Assembly: GCA_024641745.1 (NCBI GenBank) | Contig: JAHECL010000009.1 | Span: 1 to 40,626, forward strand | DNA length: 40,626 nucleotides | Origin: Gemmatimonadota bacterium | GTDB taxonomy: Bacteria > Gemmatimonadota > Gemmatimonadetes > Gemmatimonadales > GWC2-71-9 | Reading direction: 5' to 3' | Part shown: positions 1 through 10,853 of the stretch, piece after piece | How the letters are laid out: each line of letters opens with the position of its first letter | How positions within the stretch are numbered: position 1 is the stretch's first letter | The notes under the pieces: model-generated | Database searches by the model: none | The model's input: only the letters and a program-made list of their open reading frames with translations | What the model was told of the DNA's origin: nothing | Translations under genes and position numbers: made by a program

Positions 1-264
1 GTGCTGGACCAGGCCGCGGCGGACATCGTGCGCACGGCGGAAAAGACCGGCGCCCAGGTGTCCGGACCGATCCCCCTCCCGATGAAGATCGAGCGGTGGA
101 CAGTGCTGCGCAGCCCGCACGTGGACAAGAAGAGCCGCGAGCAGTTCGAGCTCCGGACCCACAAGCGCCTGCTCGACATCAACGACTCCCGCCCCCAGAC
201 GGTGGACGCGCTGACGAAGCTCGACCTGCCGGCCGGCGTGGACGTCGAGATCAAGGTCCAGTAG
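1..264 (+). CDS. rpsJ: 30S ribosomal protein S10 (5' truncated by window edge)
   Basis: Protein ...[38 protein letters not shown]... is typical S10; first gene of the S10 cluster; the start codon lies outside the window. Confidence 0.96.
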   Translation: MLDQAAADIVRTAEKTGAQVSGPIPLPMKIERWTVLRSPHVDKKSREQFELRTHKRLLDINDSRPQTVDALTKLDLPAGVDVEIKVQ

Positions 265-266
265 CC

Positions 267-890
267 ATGACCAACGGACTCATTGGCCGGAAGCTCGGCA
301 TGACCCGGGTCTTCGCCGAGGACGGCACCGCGACGCCGGTGACCGTGATCGAGGCGGGCCCCTGCGCGGTGGTGCAGGTCAAGACGGACACGGTGCAGCT
401 TGGCTTCGGCGCGCTGAAGGCGAAGCGGGCGAGCAAGGCCGCGCTCGGCCACGCCAAGGCGGCGGGGCTCGAGGTGGCGCCCCGGGTCATCAGGGAATTC
501 GACGTGGTGGGTGAGGCGCCGGCGGCGGGCTCGACCGTGACGGTCGAGATCTTCGCGCCGGGCGAGCGGGTCAAGGTGACCGGCACCACCAAGGGCAAGG
601 GCTTCCAGGGCGTGGTCAAGCGCTACGGCTTCGGCGGCGGTCCGGCCTCCCACGGCAACACGCGGCACCGGAAGCCGGGCTCGATCGGGCCGGGCACCAA
701 TCCGTCCCGCGTCATCAAGGGCAAGAAGATGCCGGGCCATCACGGCGCGGCACGCCACACCGAGCTCGGCCTGACGGTCGTGCAGGTGGATGCCGAGCGC
801 AACCTCCTCTTCGTGCGCGGGGCGATCCCCGGCTCGAAGAACGGCATCGTGACCGTCTCCAAGCAGGGAGGCAAGAGCCGCCATGATTGA
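267..890 (+). CDS. rplC: 50S ribosomal protein L3
   Basis: [16 protein letters not shown]...; ATG at 267 two bases after the rpsJ stop; the longer ORF track entry from 96 is an artefactual extension. Confidence 0.97.
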   Translation: MTNGLIGRKLGMTRVFAEDGTATPVTVIEAGPCAVVQVKTDTVQLGFGALKAKRASKAALGHAKAAGLEVAPRVIREFDVVGEAPAAGSTVTVEIFAPGERVKVTGTTKGKGFQGVVKRYGFGGGPASHGNTRHRKPGSIGPGTNPSRVIKGKKMPGHHGAARHTELGLTVVQVDAERNLLFVRGAIPGSKNGIVTVSKQGGKSRHD

Positions 891-1701
891 GGCTCCCCTT
901 TATTCGGCCGCCGGCGCCAAGTCGAAGACGCCGTTCGCGCTGCCGACCGACATGTTCGACGGCACGGTGCACCAGCCGGTGCTCCATGAGGCCGTCAAGG
1001 TGTACCTGAACAACCAGCGTCAGGGCACGCAGAAGGCCAAGACGCGGGCGGAAGTCTCCGGCGGCAACCAGAAGCCGTGGAAGCAGAAGGGCACCGGCCG
1101 CGCGCGCCAGGGCACCACGCGGGCCCCGCATTGGCGTGGCGGCGGCGTGGCCTTCGCGCCGGTCCCGCGCGACTACCGCACCGGCATCCCGAAGAAGGTT
1201 CGGCAGCTGGCCCGGAAGTCCGCCCTCAACGCCCGCGCGGCCGACGGCCTGCTGGTGGTGGTGGAGCGCCTGGCCTTCGAGACGCCGAAGACCAAGCAGA
1301 TGACCGCCCTCCTCGGCAAGCTCGGGTTCGAAGGCCGCAAGGTGCTGGTCCTGACCCACGGCATCAACTCGGCGGCGTACCTGAGCGCGCGGAACCTGCC
1401 GCGGGCCGGGGTGCTGCCGTACACCGAGGCCTCGGCCTACGACATCCTGTGGGCCGACGCCCTCGTGGTCGAGCAGGGTGCGCTGGGCGGCGAGGCCGCG
1501 GTCGAGGCCGCCGAGCCGAAGGTGAAGAAGGCGAAGACGTCGGCCACGACCGCCAGGCCGAAGGCGGCCAGGGCCAAGCCGGCCACCGCGAAGAAGAAGG
1601 CGGCGCCCAAGGTGAAGGCGCCCAAGGTGAAGGCGCCGAAGGCCGGGGCGCGGCGGTCCACCGCCCGCAAGGCCGAGCCGAAGAAGAAAGGCAGCGAATA
1701 G
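883..1701 (+). CDS. rplD: 50S ribosomal protein L4 with Lys/Ala/Pro-rich C-terminal extension
   Basis: Core [45 protein letters not shown] is L4; overlaps the rplC end by 8 nt. Confidence 0.96.
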   Translation: MIEAPLYSAAGAKSKTPFALPTDMFDGTVHQPVLHEAVKVYLNNQRQGTQKAKTRAEVSGGNQKPWKQKGTGRARQGTTRAPHWRGGGVAFAPVPRDYRTGIPKKVRQLARKSALNARAADGLLVVVERLAFETPKTKQMTALLGKLGFEGRKVLVLTHGINSAAYLSARNLPRAGVLPYTEASAYDILWADALVVEQGALGGEAAVEAAEPKVKKAKTSATTARPKAARAKPATAKKKAAPKVKAPKVKAPKAGARRSTARKAEPKKKGSE

Positions 1702-1989
1702 ATGCCCGCCCTGCATGAAGTGATCGTCAAGCCGCTGATCACCGAGAAGAGCTCGGCGGCCTACCAGGCGCGCAAGGAGTACGCGTTCCAGGTGCATCCG
1801 GACGCGAACAAGTTCCAGATCCGGGATGCGCTGCTGAAGCTGTTCGGGGTCACCGCCACGGACGTCCGCACGATGCAGATGCGGCGCCATGAGGTGACGC
1901 GCGGCCGCACCCGGGGCACCACCGCCCGGTGGAAGAAGGCCATCGTCGTCCTCAAGGACGGCGAGACTCTGCCGGTATTCGAGGGCTGA
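1702..1989 (+). CDS. rplW: 50S ribosomal protein L23
   Basis: [15 protein letters not shown]...; syntenic position. Confidence 0.96.
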   Translation: MPALHEVIVKPLITEKSSAAYQARKEYAFQVHPDANKFQIRDALLKLFGVTATDVRTMQMRRHEVTRGRTRGTTARWKKAIVVLKDGETLPVFEG

Positions 1990-1993
1990 GCCG

Positions 1994-2833
<840 letters not shown>

Positions 2834-2851
2834 GCCACTGGGGAACACGAC

Positions 2852-3142
2852 ATGGCACGCAGCGTCAAGAAGGGCCCGTTCGTCCAGGATGCACTGCTCC
2901 TGAAGGTCGAGGCCCTGAACCAGAAAAACGAGAAGAAGGTCGTGAAGACCTGGAGCCGGGCGAGCACCATCCTGCCCGAGTTCGTGGGGCACACCTTCGC
3001 CGTCCACAACGGCAACAAGTTCGTGCCGGTGTACGTGACGGAAAACATGGTGGGACACAAGCTGGGCGAGTTCTCGCCCACGCGCCTGTTCCGCGGCCAC
3101 AGCGGCAAGCTCGTGGCGGACAAGAAGGCCAAGCCGGAGTGA
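2852..3142 (+). CDS. rpsS: 30S ribosomal protein S19
   Basis: [16 protein letters not shown]...[15 protein letters not shown]. Confidence 0.97.
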   Translation: MARSVKKGPFVQDALLLKVEALNQKNEKKVVKTWSRASTILPEFVGHTFAVHNGNKFVPVYVTENMVGHKLGEFSPTRLFRGHSGKLVADKKAKPE

Positions 3143-3501
3143 CGATGCCAGGCACAGCGATCCAGCGGCTGGTGCGCCAGTCGCCCCAGAAGATGCGTCT
3201 CGTCGCGGACCTGATCCGCGGCAAGGACGTGAATGAGGCGTACGCCATCCTCAAGTTCAACAAGAAGCTGGCGGCGCGGCAGATCGAGAAGACGCTGAAG
3301 TCGGCGGTCTCGAACGCCGAGCAGCTCGCCTTGCGGGACAACGAGGCGTTCGACGTCGACGCGCTCTACGTCTCGAAGGCGATGGTGGACATGGGGCAGC
3401 CGCTCAAGCGGTTCACGGCGGCGGCGCAGGGCCGCGCCACGCCGATCCGGAAGCGCACCAGCCACGTGACGATTCACGTGGCGACGAAGGGGAGCAACTA
3501 A
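3139..3501 (+). CDS. rplV: 50S ribosomal protein L22
   Basis: [19 protein letters not shown]...; synteny. Confidence 0.96.
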   Translation: MTMPGTAIQRLVRQSPQKMRLVADLIRGKDVNEAYAILKFNKKLAARQIEKTLKSAVSNAEQLALRDNEAFDVDALYVSKAMVDMGQPLKRFTAAAQGRATPIRKRTSHVTIHVATKGSN

Positions 3502-4160
3502 TGGGGCAGAAGACCCATCCGATCGGGTTCCGGCTCGGCATCGTCCAGCCGTGGCGCTCGCGCTGGTTCGCCACCAGGGAGATGCCGGCGCTGCTCAAGG
3601 AAGACGAGCTGATCCGGAAGTACCTGCGGGCGCGCCTCGGGCACGCCGCCATCGCCGACGTGTACATCGACCGGAAGCCGGGCAAGGTGACGGTCACGGT
3701 GCACACCGGGCGTCCGGGCGTGGTCATCGGCAAGCGCGGGGCCGAGGTGGACAAGCTCCGGGACGAGCTGGCCCAGCTGACCGGCAAGGAAGCCGCGATC
3801 AACGTCGAGGAGATCAAGCGGCCGGAAGTGGCGTCGCAGCTCGTGGCCGACAACATCGCGCACCAGCTGGTGCAGCGCATCTCGTTCCGCCGCGCCATGA
3901 AGCGCGCGGTGCAGAGCGCCATGCGGATGGGCGCCCAGGGCATCCGGATCAAGGTGTCGGGCCGCCTCGGCGGGTCGGAAATCGCCCGGACCGAAGGGTA
4001 CCGCGAGGGCCGGGTGCCGCTCCACACCCTGCGCGCCGACATCGACTACGCGACGTCGACGGCCAAGACGACCTACGGCACGATCGGGATCAAGGTCTGG
4101 ATCTTCAAGGGTGAGGTCGTCGAGGAGATGAGCGGCCGCACCTACAGCACGGGGGCCTGA
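3501..4160 (+). CDS. rpsC: 30S ribosomal protein S3
   Basis: [14 protein letters not shown]...KH-domain [17 protein letters not shown]. Confidence 0.97.
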   Translation: MGQKTHPIGFRLGIVQPWRSRWFATREMPALLKEDELIRKYLRARLGHAAIADVYIDRKPGKVTVTVHTGRPGVVIGKRGAEVDKLRDELAQLTGKEAAINVEEIKRPEVASQLVADNIAHQLVQRISFRRAMKRAVQSAMRMGAQGIRIKVSGRLGGSEIARTEGYREGRVPLHTLRADIDYATSTAKTTYGTIGIKVWIFKGEVVEEMSGRTYSTGA

Positions 4161-4164
4161 GGCC

Positions 4165-4578
4165 ATGCTGGCACCAAAGCGGGTGAAGTTTCGCAAGACG
4201 TTCAAGGGCCGGACCAAGGGGATCGCCACGCGCGGCGCCTCGGTGTCGTTCGGCGAGTTCGCCATCAAGACGCTCGATCCGGGCTGGATCACGAACCGGC
4301 AGATCGAGGCGGCGCGCGTGGCCATGACCCGCGAGATGAAGCGCGGCGGCAAGGTGTGGATCCGGATCTTCCCGGACAAGCCGATCACCAAGAAGCCGGC
4401 CGAGACGCGCATGGGCAAGGGCAAGGGCAACCCGGAGGGCTGGGTGGCCGTGGTGCGCCCGGGGCGTGTGCTGTTTGAGGTGGAAGGCGTGACCGAGGAG
4501 CTGGCGCGCAAGGCGCTCGCCCTGGCCCAGGCCAAGCTGCCGGTGCGGACGCGCTTCGTGAAGCGCGAGGAGATCTGA
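4165..4578 (+). CDS. rplP: 50S ribosomal protein L16
   Basis: [16 protein letters not shown]...[15 protein letters not shown]. Confidence 0.97.
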   Translation: MLAPKRVKFRKTFKGRTKGIATRGASVSFGEFAIKTLDPGWITNRQIEAARVAMTREMKRGGKVWIRIFPDKPITKKPAETRMGKGKGNPEGWVAVVRPGRVLFEVEGVTEELARKALALAQAKLPVRTRFVKREEI

Positions 4579-4581
4579 CCG

Positions 4582-4791
4582 ATGAACGCCACAGAGTTGC
4601 GGGACCTGTCGGACGACGAGCTGCACGCCAAGCTGGCGGAGCTGAAGGAGGAGCGGTTCCGGCTGCGCTTCCGGTCGGCGTCCGAGTCGATCGACAACCC
4701 GATGCGCTTCCGGACGCTGCGCCGGGACACCGCGCGGATCCTGACGGTCCTGCGCGCGCGCGCGGCCGAAGCCGAGAGAGCGAGAGCCTGA
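4582..4791 (+). CDS. rpmC: 50S ribosomal protein L29
   Basis: Short MNATELRDLSDDELHAKLAELKEERFRLRF; position between rplP and rpsQ. Confidence 0.95.
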   Translation: MNATELRDLSDDELHAKLAELKEERFRLRFRSASESIDNPMRFRTLRRDTARILTVLRARAAEAERARA

Positions 4792-5060
4792 TGCCAGAGA
4801 CTACCGCGACGACCCGCCTCCGGCGGAAGACCCGGACCGGGGTCGTCAAGAGCGACAAGATGCAGAAGACGGTCACCGTCACCCTCACGCGGCGCTTTGC
4901 GCACCCGGTGTACGGGAAGATGATGACGCGGACCGTCACCGTGAAGGCGCGGGACGAGCACGGCGCGAAGGTGGGGGACACCGTCCGCCTGATGGAAACG
5001 CGGCCGCTCGCCAAGACCGTCAATTGGCGCGTGACCGAGATCGTCAAGCGGGCCAAGTAG
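4791..5060 (+). CDS. rpsQ: 30S ribosomal protein S17
   Basis: RTGVVKSDKMQKTVTVTLTRRFAHPVYGK; overlaps the rpmC stop (TGATG). Confidence 0.96.
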   Translation: MPETTATTRLRRKTRTGVVKSDKMQKTVTVTLTRRFAHPVYGKMMTRTVTVKARDEHGAKVGDTVRLMETRPLAKTVNWRVTEIVKRAK

Positions 5061-5078
5061 CCCACGAACGAGGAATTC

Positions 5079-5447
5079 ATGGTTCAGCAAGAAAGCATTC
5101 TCAGGATCGCGGACAACTCGGGCGCCCGAAAGGCGCTGGTGATCCGCGTGCTGGGCGGGAGCCGGCGCCGCTATGCGGGGCTCGGCGACACCGTGGTGGT
5201 GGCCATCAAGGACGCCATCCCGACCGGCCAGGTGAAGAAGGGCGACGTGGCCAAGGCGGTCATCGTGCGCACCGTGAAGGAGACCCGCCGCAAGGACGGC
5301 TCCTACATCCGGTTCGACGAGAACGCCGCGGTCCTCATTGACGACAAGGGCGAGCCAAGGGCGACCCGCATCTTCGGCCCGGTGGCGCGCGAACTCCGCG
5401 AGAAGCGCTACATGAAGATCGTCTCGCTGGCGCCGGAGGTACTCTGA
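5079..5447 (+). CDS. rplN: 50S ribosomal protein L14
   Basis: [27 protein letters not shown]. Confidence 0.97.
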   Translation: MVQQESILRIADNSGARKALVIRVLGGSRRRYAGLGDTVVVAIKDAIPTGQVKKGDVAKAVIVRTVKETRRKDGSYIRFDENAAVLIDDKGEPRATRIFGPVARELREKRYMKIVSLAPEVL

Positions 5448-5448
5448 C

Positions 5449-5829
5449 ATGAAGCCACTCGTGCATCGCAAGGCCAAGCGCGTCCGGCAGAAGCCGGTGG
5501 TCCGGGTGTCGATGCCGATCACCAAGGGCGACACCGTCCAGGTGATGTCGGGCGACGACAAGGGGAAGCGGGGGAAGGTGCTTCGCGTGTACCCGAAGAC
5601 CGGCCGGGTGACGATCGACGGGGTCAACATCGTGAAGCGGCACCGCCGCGCCACGCAGACCTCCGAGGGCGGGATCATCGAGTTCCCGGCGCCGATCCAC
5701 CACTCGAAGGCCATGCTGATCGATCCCAAGAGCGACGCCCCGACGCGGGTGCGTCGCCGCCGTGACGCGGACGGGACCATCGAGCGTCTCGCCGTCAAGT
5801 CCGGACAGCCGATTCCGAGGAGCAGGTAA
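5449..5829 (+). CDS. rplX: 50S ribosomal protein L24
   Basis: [42 protein letters not shown] (KOW). Confidence 0.95.
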   Translation: MKPLVHRKAKRVRQKPVVRVSMPITKGDTVQVMSGDDKGKRGKVLRVYPKTGRVTIDGVNIVKRHRRATQTSEGGIIEFPAPIHHSKAMLIDPKSDAPTRVRRRRDADGTIERLAVKSGQPIPRSR

Positions 5830-5830
5830 G

Positions 5831-6502
5831 ATGGCGACCACGAAGGAGAAGGCGCCCAAGGGGGCGGCAGCCAAGCCGGGCAAGGACAAGGGCGCGGCCA
5901 CGGCCGGCGCCACCGATCCGGCACCGAAGGCGGCCGACGGCACGCCACGGCTCCAGACCTACTACACGTCGGTGGTCCGCCCCCGGCTTGCGCAGCAGTT
6001 CGGGATCACGAACCCGATGCAGATCCCCCGGATCACCAAGGTGGTCCTGAACGTCGGGATGGGCGAGGCGAGCAAGACCCCGAAGCTGCTGGACGCGGTC
6101 GTCGCCGAGCTGGCCCAGGTCACCGGGCAGAAGCCGGTCATCACGCGCGCCAAGAAGTCGATCGCGAACTTCGGCCTCCGGACCGGCGTGCCGGTCGGGG
6201 CCGCGGTGACGCTGCGCGGCGCGCGGATGTACGAGTTCCTCGACCGCTTCATCGCGATCGCGGTGCCGCGGATCCGGGACTTCCGTGGCCTGCCGAACAA
6301 GAGCTTCGACGGCCGGGGCAACTACACGACCGGCATCAAGGAACAGCTGATCTTCCCCGAGATCGACTACGACAAGGTCGAGAAGATCCACGGGATGGAC
6401 ATCACGGTGGTGACGAACGCCGGGCGGGATGACCTGGCGATGGCGCTTCTTCGCGAGCTCGGCTGGCCGTTCCGCGGCGAGACGCCGGTCCCGATGGCGT
6501 GA
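5831..6502 (+). CDS. rplE: 50S ribosomal protein L5 with basic/Ala-rich N-terminal extension
   Basis: [22 protein letters not shown]...; ATG 5831 immediately after the rplX stop; ORF track start 5762 is inside rplX. Confidence 0.95.
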   Translation: MATTKEKAPKGAAAKPGKDKGAATAGATDPAPKAADGTPRLQTYYTSVVRPRLAQQFGITNPMQIPRITKVVLNVGMGEASKTPKLLDAVVAELAQVTGQKPVITRAKKSIANFGLRTGVPVGAAVTLRGARMYEFLDRFIAIAVPRIRDFRGLPNKSFDGRGNYTTGIKEQLIFPEIDYDKVEKIHGMDITVVTNAGRDDLAMALLRELGWPFRGETPVPMA

Positions 6503-6539
6503 AACCCCGGCGCCCCCCGGGGCGCCACCAGGAGAAACG

Positions 6540-6725
6540 ATGGCAAAGACCAGTTGGATTGAACGAGCCAAGCGCACGCCCAAGTTCAAGGTGCGCGCCG
6601 TCCGCCGCTGTCAGCGGTGCGGGCGGTCACGGGCAGTCCTGCGCAAGTTCGGCCTCTGCCGAATCTGCTTTCGAGAGCTCGCGCTGAAGGGGGAAATCCC
6701 CGGCGTGCGCAAGGCCAGTTGGTAA
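6540..6725 (+). CDS. rpsN: 30S ribosomal protein S14, zinc-binding type (type Z)
   Basis: 61 aa [61 protein letters not shown] with CxxC...CxxC; ATG at 6540. Confidence 0.96.
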   Translation: MAKTSWIERAKRTPKFKVRAVRRCQRCGRSRAVLRKFGLCRICFRELALKGEIPGVRKASW

Positions 6726-6740
6726 GGGGACGCAAGTAAC

Positions 6741-7136
6741 ATGAGCATGACAGATCCCGTCGCGGATATGCTGACTCGCATCCGGAACGCCTGCTCCGCG
6801 GGCCACCGGCGAGTCGATGTGCCGACGTCCAAGCTGAAGGTCGAGCTTGCGCGCCTGCTTCTGGAAAATCACTACATCGCCGAGTGCAAGGTGCTCGAGG
6901 ATGGCGGTCGCGGCGTGCTGCGGCTCTACCTCAAGTACCACAACGAGCTGCCGGTCATCCGGGAACTCCGTCGCGTCTCGACCCCCGGCCTCCGGCAGTA
7001 CGTGAAGTGCCGGGACCTGCCGCGGATCAAGAACGGCCTCGGCATGGCCATCGTCTCGACGCCCAAGGGCCTCATGACGGACCGGCAGGCGCGCACCGCC
7101 AACCTGGGCGGCGAGCTCCTCGCCGTCGTCTGGTAG
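6741..7136 (+). CDS. rpsH: 30S ribosomal protein S8
   Basis: MSMTDPVADMLTRIRNA...STPKGLMTDRQAR. Confidence 0.97.
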   Translation: MSMTDPVADMLTRIRNACSAGHRRVDVPTSKLKVELARLLLENHYIAECKVLEDGGRGVLRLYLKYHNELPVIRELRRVSTPGLRQYVKCRDLPRIKNGLGMAIVSTPKGLMTDRQARTANLGGELLAVVW

Positions 7137-7145
7137 GAGGCGGCG

Positions 7146-7685
7146 ATGTCGCGTATCGGCAAGCGGCCGGTGGTGATTCCCGCCGGCGTCACGGTGGACC
7201 TGAAGGGCCATCACATCGCGGTCAAGGGACCCAAGGGCGAACTGGCCCGGGACCTTCCCCGCGACATGGTCGTGGCCCTCGCGGACGGGCAGGTGTCCGT
7301 GTCGCGGCCCAGTGACGACCAGAAGCACAAGGCGCTCCACGGCCTGACCCGCACCCTCGTCGCCAACATGGTCGAGGGGGTCACCGCGGGCTACCAGAAG
7401 GTGCTCGAGCTGCAGGGCGTCGGCTACAAGGCCGAGGTCAAGCCGCACGGCATCACGCTCACCGTCGGGCTGTCCCATCAGGTGCCGTTCCACGCGCCCG
7501 AGGGGATCAAGATCACGGTGGAGAACAACACGGTGGTGCGGATCCAGGGCGCGAGCAAGGAACTCGTCGGGCAGGTGGCCGCCGAGATCCGGTCCGTCCG
7601 TCCGCCCGAGCCCTACAAGGGCAAGGGCATCCGGTACCAGGGCGAGCAGGTCCGGCGCAAGGCCGGCAAGACAGGAGCGAAGTAG
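7146..7685 (+). CDS. rplF: 50S ribosomal protein L6
   Basis: MSRIGKRPVVIPAGVTVDL...PPEPYKGKGIRY. Confidence 0.97.
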   Translation: MSRIGKRPVVIPAGVTVDLKGHHIAVKGPKGELARDLPRDMVVALADGQVSVSRPSDDQKHKALHGLTRTLVANMVEGVTAGYQKVLELQGVGYKAEVKPHGITLTVGLSHQVPFHAPEGIKITVENNTVVRIQGASKELVGQVAAEIRSVRPPEPYKGKGIRYQGEQVRRKAGKTGAK

Positions 7686-7687
7686 GC

Positions 7688-8059
7688 ATGCGCGCCATTC
7701 ACGCACCCAAGACGCGCCGCGAACAGCGCTATCGTCGCCACCTCCGCGTCCGGCAGAAGGTCGCCGGCACGCAGGAGCGTCCGCGGCTGGTCGTGTTCCG
7801 GTCCTTGAAGCACATCTCCGCCCAGCTGGTCAACGACGACCTGGGGGTGACCCTCCTCGGCGTGACCGACACCAGCGAGGGCATCGCCATCGAGGGGACG
7901 GGCAAGGTGGCCCGCGCCAAGGCGGTGGGCCAGCTGATCGCCGCGAAGGCGAAGGCCGCCGGGATCACCACGGTGGTGTTCGACCGGGCGGGTTACCGAT
8001 ACCATGGCCGCGTGCAGGCGGTCGCCGACGGCGCGCGCGCCGGCGGACTGGAGTTCTAG
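7688..8059 (+). CDS. rplR: 50S ribosomal protein L18
   Basis: [34 protein letters not shown]...[11 protein letters not shown]. Confidence 0.96.
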   Translation: MRAIHAPKTRREQRYRRHLRVRQKVAGTQERPRLVVFRSLKHISAQLVNDDLGVTLLGVTDTSEGIAIEGTGKVARAKAVGQLIAAKAKAAGITTVVFDRAGYRYHGRVQAVADGARAGGLEF

Positions 8060-8060
8060 C

Positions 8061-8696
8061 ATGGCTGACGAACAGGCAGCAGTCCCGGGCACGACCACCG
8101 AACCGGCCGCCGCGCCGGCCGCCCCGCAGCAGCGGCGCGGACGTGGCGGACGCAACGATCGGGACCGTGGCCCCCGCCGCGACCGCGGCAACGACCGTGG
8201 CAGCGACCACATCGAGAACGTGATCGCCATCAACCGCGTGGCCAAGGTGGTCAAGGGCGGCCGGCGATTCTCGTTCAACGCCCTCGTGGCCGTCGGCGAC
8301 GGCAAGGGCAAGGTCGGCGTGTCGACGGGCAAGGCGAACGAAGTGTCCGAGGCGGTCCGCAAGGCCGTGGACGCCGCGAAGCGGAGCATGATCGAGGTGC
8401 CGCGCACCGGCGCGACGATCCCGCACGAGATCATCGGCCAGCACGGCGCCGGACGGGTACTCCTGAAGCCCGCCGCCACCGGTACCGGCGTCATCGCCGG
8501 CGGCCCGATCCGGGCGGTGCTCGCCTGCGCCGGCATCACCGACATCCTCACCAAGAGCCTCGGCTCCCCGAATCCGCACAACATGGTCGGCGCCACGATG
8601 GACGCGCTCGCGCGCCTCGTGTCGGTCCGGCAGGTCGCTCGCGAGCGGGGCATCGACGTCAGCGACCTCGGCTACAAGCCGCGCCAGGAGGGCTGA
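8061..8696 (+). CDS. rpsE: 30S ribosomal protein S5 with Arg/Asp/Gly-rich N-terminal extension
   Basis: [47 protein letters not shown] at 8061. Confidence 0.96.
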   Translation: MADEQAAVPGTTTEPAAAPAAPQQRRGRGGRNDRDRGPRRDRGNDRGSDHIENVIAINRVAKVVKGGRRFSFNALVAVGDGKGKVGVSTGKANEVSEAVRKAVDAAKRSMIEVPRTGATIPHEIIGQHGAGRVLLKPAATGTGVIAGGPIRAVLACAGITDILTKSLGSPNPHNMVGATMDALARLVSVRQVARERGIDVSDLGYKPRQEG

Positions 8697-8699
8697 GCC

Positions 8700-8960
8700 A
8701 TGGGACGTAATCCAGTCGTCGGTCGGCAGGGGCCGAAGCACCACGCGGCCACCATCCCCGATGAATCGAAGGCCAAGCGCCTGGCGGTGAAGCAGATCCG
8801 CTCCGGCATCGGCCATGCAGACACGATGCGGCGGACCCTCGCGTCGCTCGGGCTTCGGCATCACCAGCAGACGGTCGAGCTCGCGAACACCGCCTCGATC
8901 CGCGGGATGCTCTTCAAGGTGCGGCACCTCGTCGAGGTGACGCCGGCGCAGGAGGCGTGA
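8700..8960 (+). CDS. rpmD: 50S ribosomal protein L30 (apparent N-terminal extension, or the true start is internal)
   Basis: Core VKQIRSGIGHADTMRRTLASLGLRHHQQTVELANTASIRGMLFKVRHLVEV matches the L30 pattern; position between rpsE and rplO. Confidence 0.88.
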   Translation: MGRNPVVGRQGPKHHAATIPDESKAKRLAVKQIRSGIGHADTMRRTLASLGLRHHQQTVELANTASIRGMLFKVRHLVEVTPAQEA

Positions 8961-9427
8961 TGGCGAAGGCGAAGGAAGTGGCCACCCCGACGGTGACCCT
9001 GTCGAACCTGAAGCCGGCTCCCGGCTCGACCCAGTCGCGCAAGCGGCTCGGGCGCGGCCCCGGCTCCGGCCTCGGCAAGACCTCCGGCAAGGGCCACAAG
9101 GGGCACAAGGCCCGCTCGGGCGGCTCGACGAACCCGGGCTTCGAGGGCGGCCAGATGCCGATGTACCGGCGGCTGCCGAAGCGTGGCTTCACGAACCCGT
9201 TCAAGGTGACGGCGGTGCCGATCAACCTCGCGCGCCTCGCGGCGGTCGAGGGTGGCGACGTCACGCCGGAAACCCTGGCGGCGGCGGGCCTCATCACCCG
9301 TCCTTCCCAGGCCGCCAAGATTCTCGGCACCGGCGATGCCGCCCGGGCCTACACCGTCCGGGGCCTCCCCGTGTCCGCCGCCGCCCGCGCCAAGATCGAG
9401 GCGGCGGGTGGTCGCGTCGAGGCGTAA
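8960..9427 (+). CDS. rplO: 50S ribosomal protein L15
   Basis: RKRLGRGPGSGLGKTSGKGHKGHKARSGG...FEGGQMPMYRRLPKRGF. Confidence 0.96.
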   Translation: MAKAKEVATPTVTLSNLKPAPGSTQSRKRLGRGPGSGLGKTSGKGHKGHKARSGGSTNPGFEGGQMPMYRRLPKRGFTNPFKVTAVPINLARLAAVEGGDVTPETLAAAGLITRPSQAAKILGTGDAARAYTVRGLPVSAAARAKIEAAGGRVEA

Positions 9428-10744
9428 GTGACGGCACCCGGCGGCACCCCGACGTTCTCGTTCGATCCGGAGCTGAAGCGCAAGCTCCTCTTTACCCTCC
9501 TGGCCCTGGTGCTCTACCGGGTCGGCGCCCACATCGCGGCGCCGGGCGTCAACGTCCAGGCCCTCTCTGACTTCATCCGGAACTCGGCCGCGGCCGGGTT
9601 CTTCGGCTTGTACGACATGCTGGGGGGCGGGCTGTCGCGCGCGACGGTCTTCGCGCTCGGCATCATGCCGTACATCTCGGCGTCGATCATCTTCCAGCTG
9701 GTCGGCGGCGTCGTGCCGACCATCGCGAAGATGCAGAAGGAGGAGGAAGGCCGGAAGACGCTGACCCAGTGGACCCGGTACATGACGGTGGGCATCTCCT
9801 TCGCCCAGGCGTACACCTTCACCCTCTTCACCGAGTCGATCCCGGGCGCGGTGGCCAACCCGAACTTCGTCTCCCGCCTGGTCATGGTGGTGACGCTCAC
9901 GGTCGGGGCCATCTTCGTCATGTGGCTCGGCGAGCAGATCACCGAGCGCGGCATCGGGAACGGGATGAGCCTGCTCATCACCTTCTCGATCCTCGAGCGG
10001 CTCTGGCCCGGCATCCTGCAGCTGGTGTCCCTGATCAAGGGCAGCGTGGTCTCGCCGATCGGCGCCATCTTCTACCTGGCGGTGCTGGTCGCCATCATCG
10101 CCGCGACCGCCGCGATGACGATCGCCGCCCGCCGGATCCCGATCCAGATCCCGCGCAAGGTGATGGGCCGCGGACGCATCCGCGAAGGGCAGAAGACCTT
10201 CATCCCGATCCGGCTGCTGACCGCGAGCGTCATGCCGATCATTTTCGCCCAGACCATCATCATCGTGCCGGGCACGCTGGCCAGCTTCACGAAGAGCCCG
10301 CTGCTCCGCGACATCGCCGGGTTCTTCAACCCCGGCAGCCTGCCGTACAGCATCATCTTCTCGGTCATGGTGCTGCTCTTCAGCTACTTCTACACCTCCA
10401 TCATCTTCAACTCGGTGGACGTGGCGGAAAACCTGAAGAAGCAGGGCGGGTTCATTCCCGGCGTGAAGCCGGGCGCCAGCACCGCCGATTACATCGACGA
10501 CGTCCTGGTCCGGATCACCCTCCCGGGCGCGATCTTCCTCGCCGCGGTGGCCCTGCTCCCGATCTTCCTGAGCGCCAAGATCGGCGTGCAGCAGCAGTTC
10601 GGCGGCACCTCGGTGCTGATCGTGGTCGGCGTGATCCTGGACACCCTGTCGCAGATCGAGCAGCATCGTCAGCTCCGGAAGTACGACGGCTTCATGAAGT
10701 CGGGCCGGGTCAAGTTCCGGGGACGGCAGCAGCGGTTCATCTAG
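9428..10744 (+). CDS. secY: Preprotein translocase subunit SecY (GTG start)
   Basis: Multi-spanning membrane protein; ALGIMPYISASIIFQL, TERGIGNGMSL, KKQGGFIPGVKPG. Confidence 0.97.
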   Translation: MTAPGGTPTFSFDPELKRKLLFTLLALVLYRVGAHIAAPGVNVQALSDFIRNSAAAGFFGLYDMLGGGLSRATVFALGIMPYISASIIFQLVGGVVPTIAKMQKEEEGRKTLTQWTRYMTVGISFAQAYTFTLFTESIPGAVANPNFVSRLVMVVTLTVGAIFVMWLGEQITERGIGNGMSLLITFSILERLWPGILQLVSLIKGSVVSPIGAIFYLAVLVAIIAATAAMTIAARRIPIQIPRKVMGRGRIREGQKTFIPIRLLTASVMPIIFAQTIIIVPGTLASFTKSPLLRDIAGFFNPGSLPYSIIFSVMVLLFSYFYTSIIFNSVDVAENLKKQGGFIPGVKPGASTADYIDDVLVRITLPGAIFLAAVALLPIFLSAKIGVQQQFGGTSVLIVVGVILDTLSQIEQHRQLRKYDGFMKSGRVKFRGRQQRFI

Positions 10745-10789
10745 GGCATCGGCATCTCCGCCGCGACGCCGGGCCGGCATGTGAGGCAC

Positions 10790-10835
10790 GAGGACTGAGG
10801 ACTGCGGGCTGAGGCCTCAGTCCTCCGTCCGTTTT
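10790..10835 (+). terminator. Hairpin plus T-run between secY and adk (terminator/attenuator-like)
   Basis: Perfect 11-bp arms GAGGACTGAGG (10790-10800) / CCTCAGTCCTC (10815-10825), then GTTTTC (10831-10836); contains the internal 12-bp palindrome CTGAGGCCTCAG (10809-10820). Confidence 0.5.
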
Positions 10836-10853
10836 CAGGGAGGCTGAATCACG

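Noticed and set aside
1612-1646. Direct repeat GCGCCCAAGGTGAAG within rplD as a possible mobile or repeat element
   Set aside because: Simple in-frame duplication inside a low-complexity protein tail, not an independent element
3498-5948. 816-aa minus-strand ORF antisense to rpsC-rplX (and similar long antisense ORFs such as 715..2265, 8861..10789, 37702..40278)
   Set aside because: High-GC shadow ORFs with His/Arg/Pro/Gly-biased composition, fully overlapping well-recognised genes on the other strand
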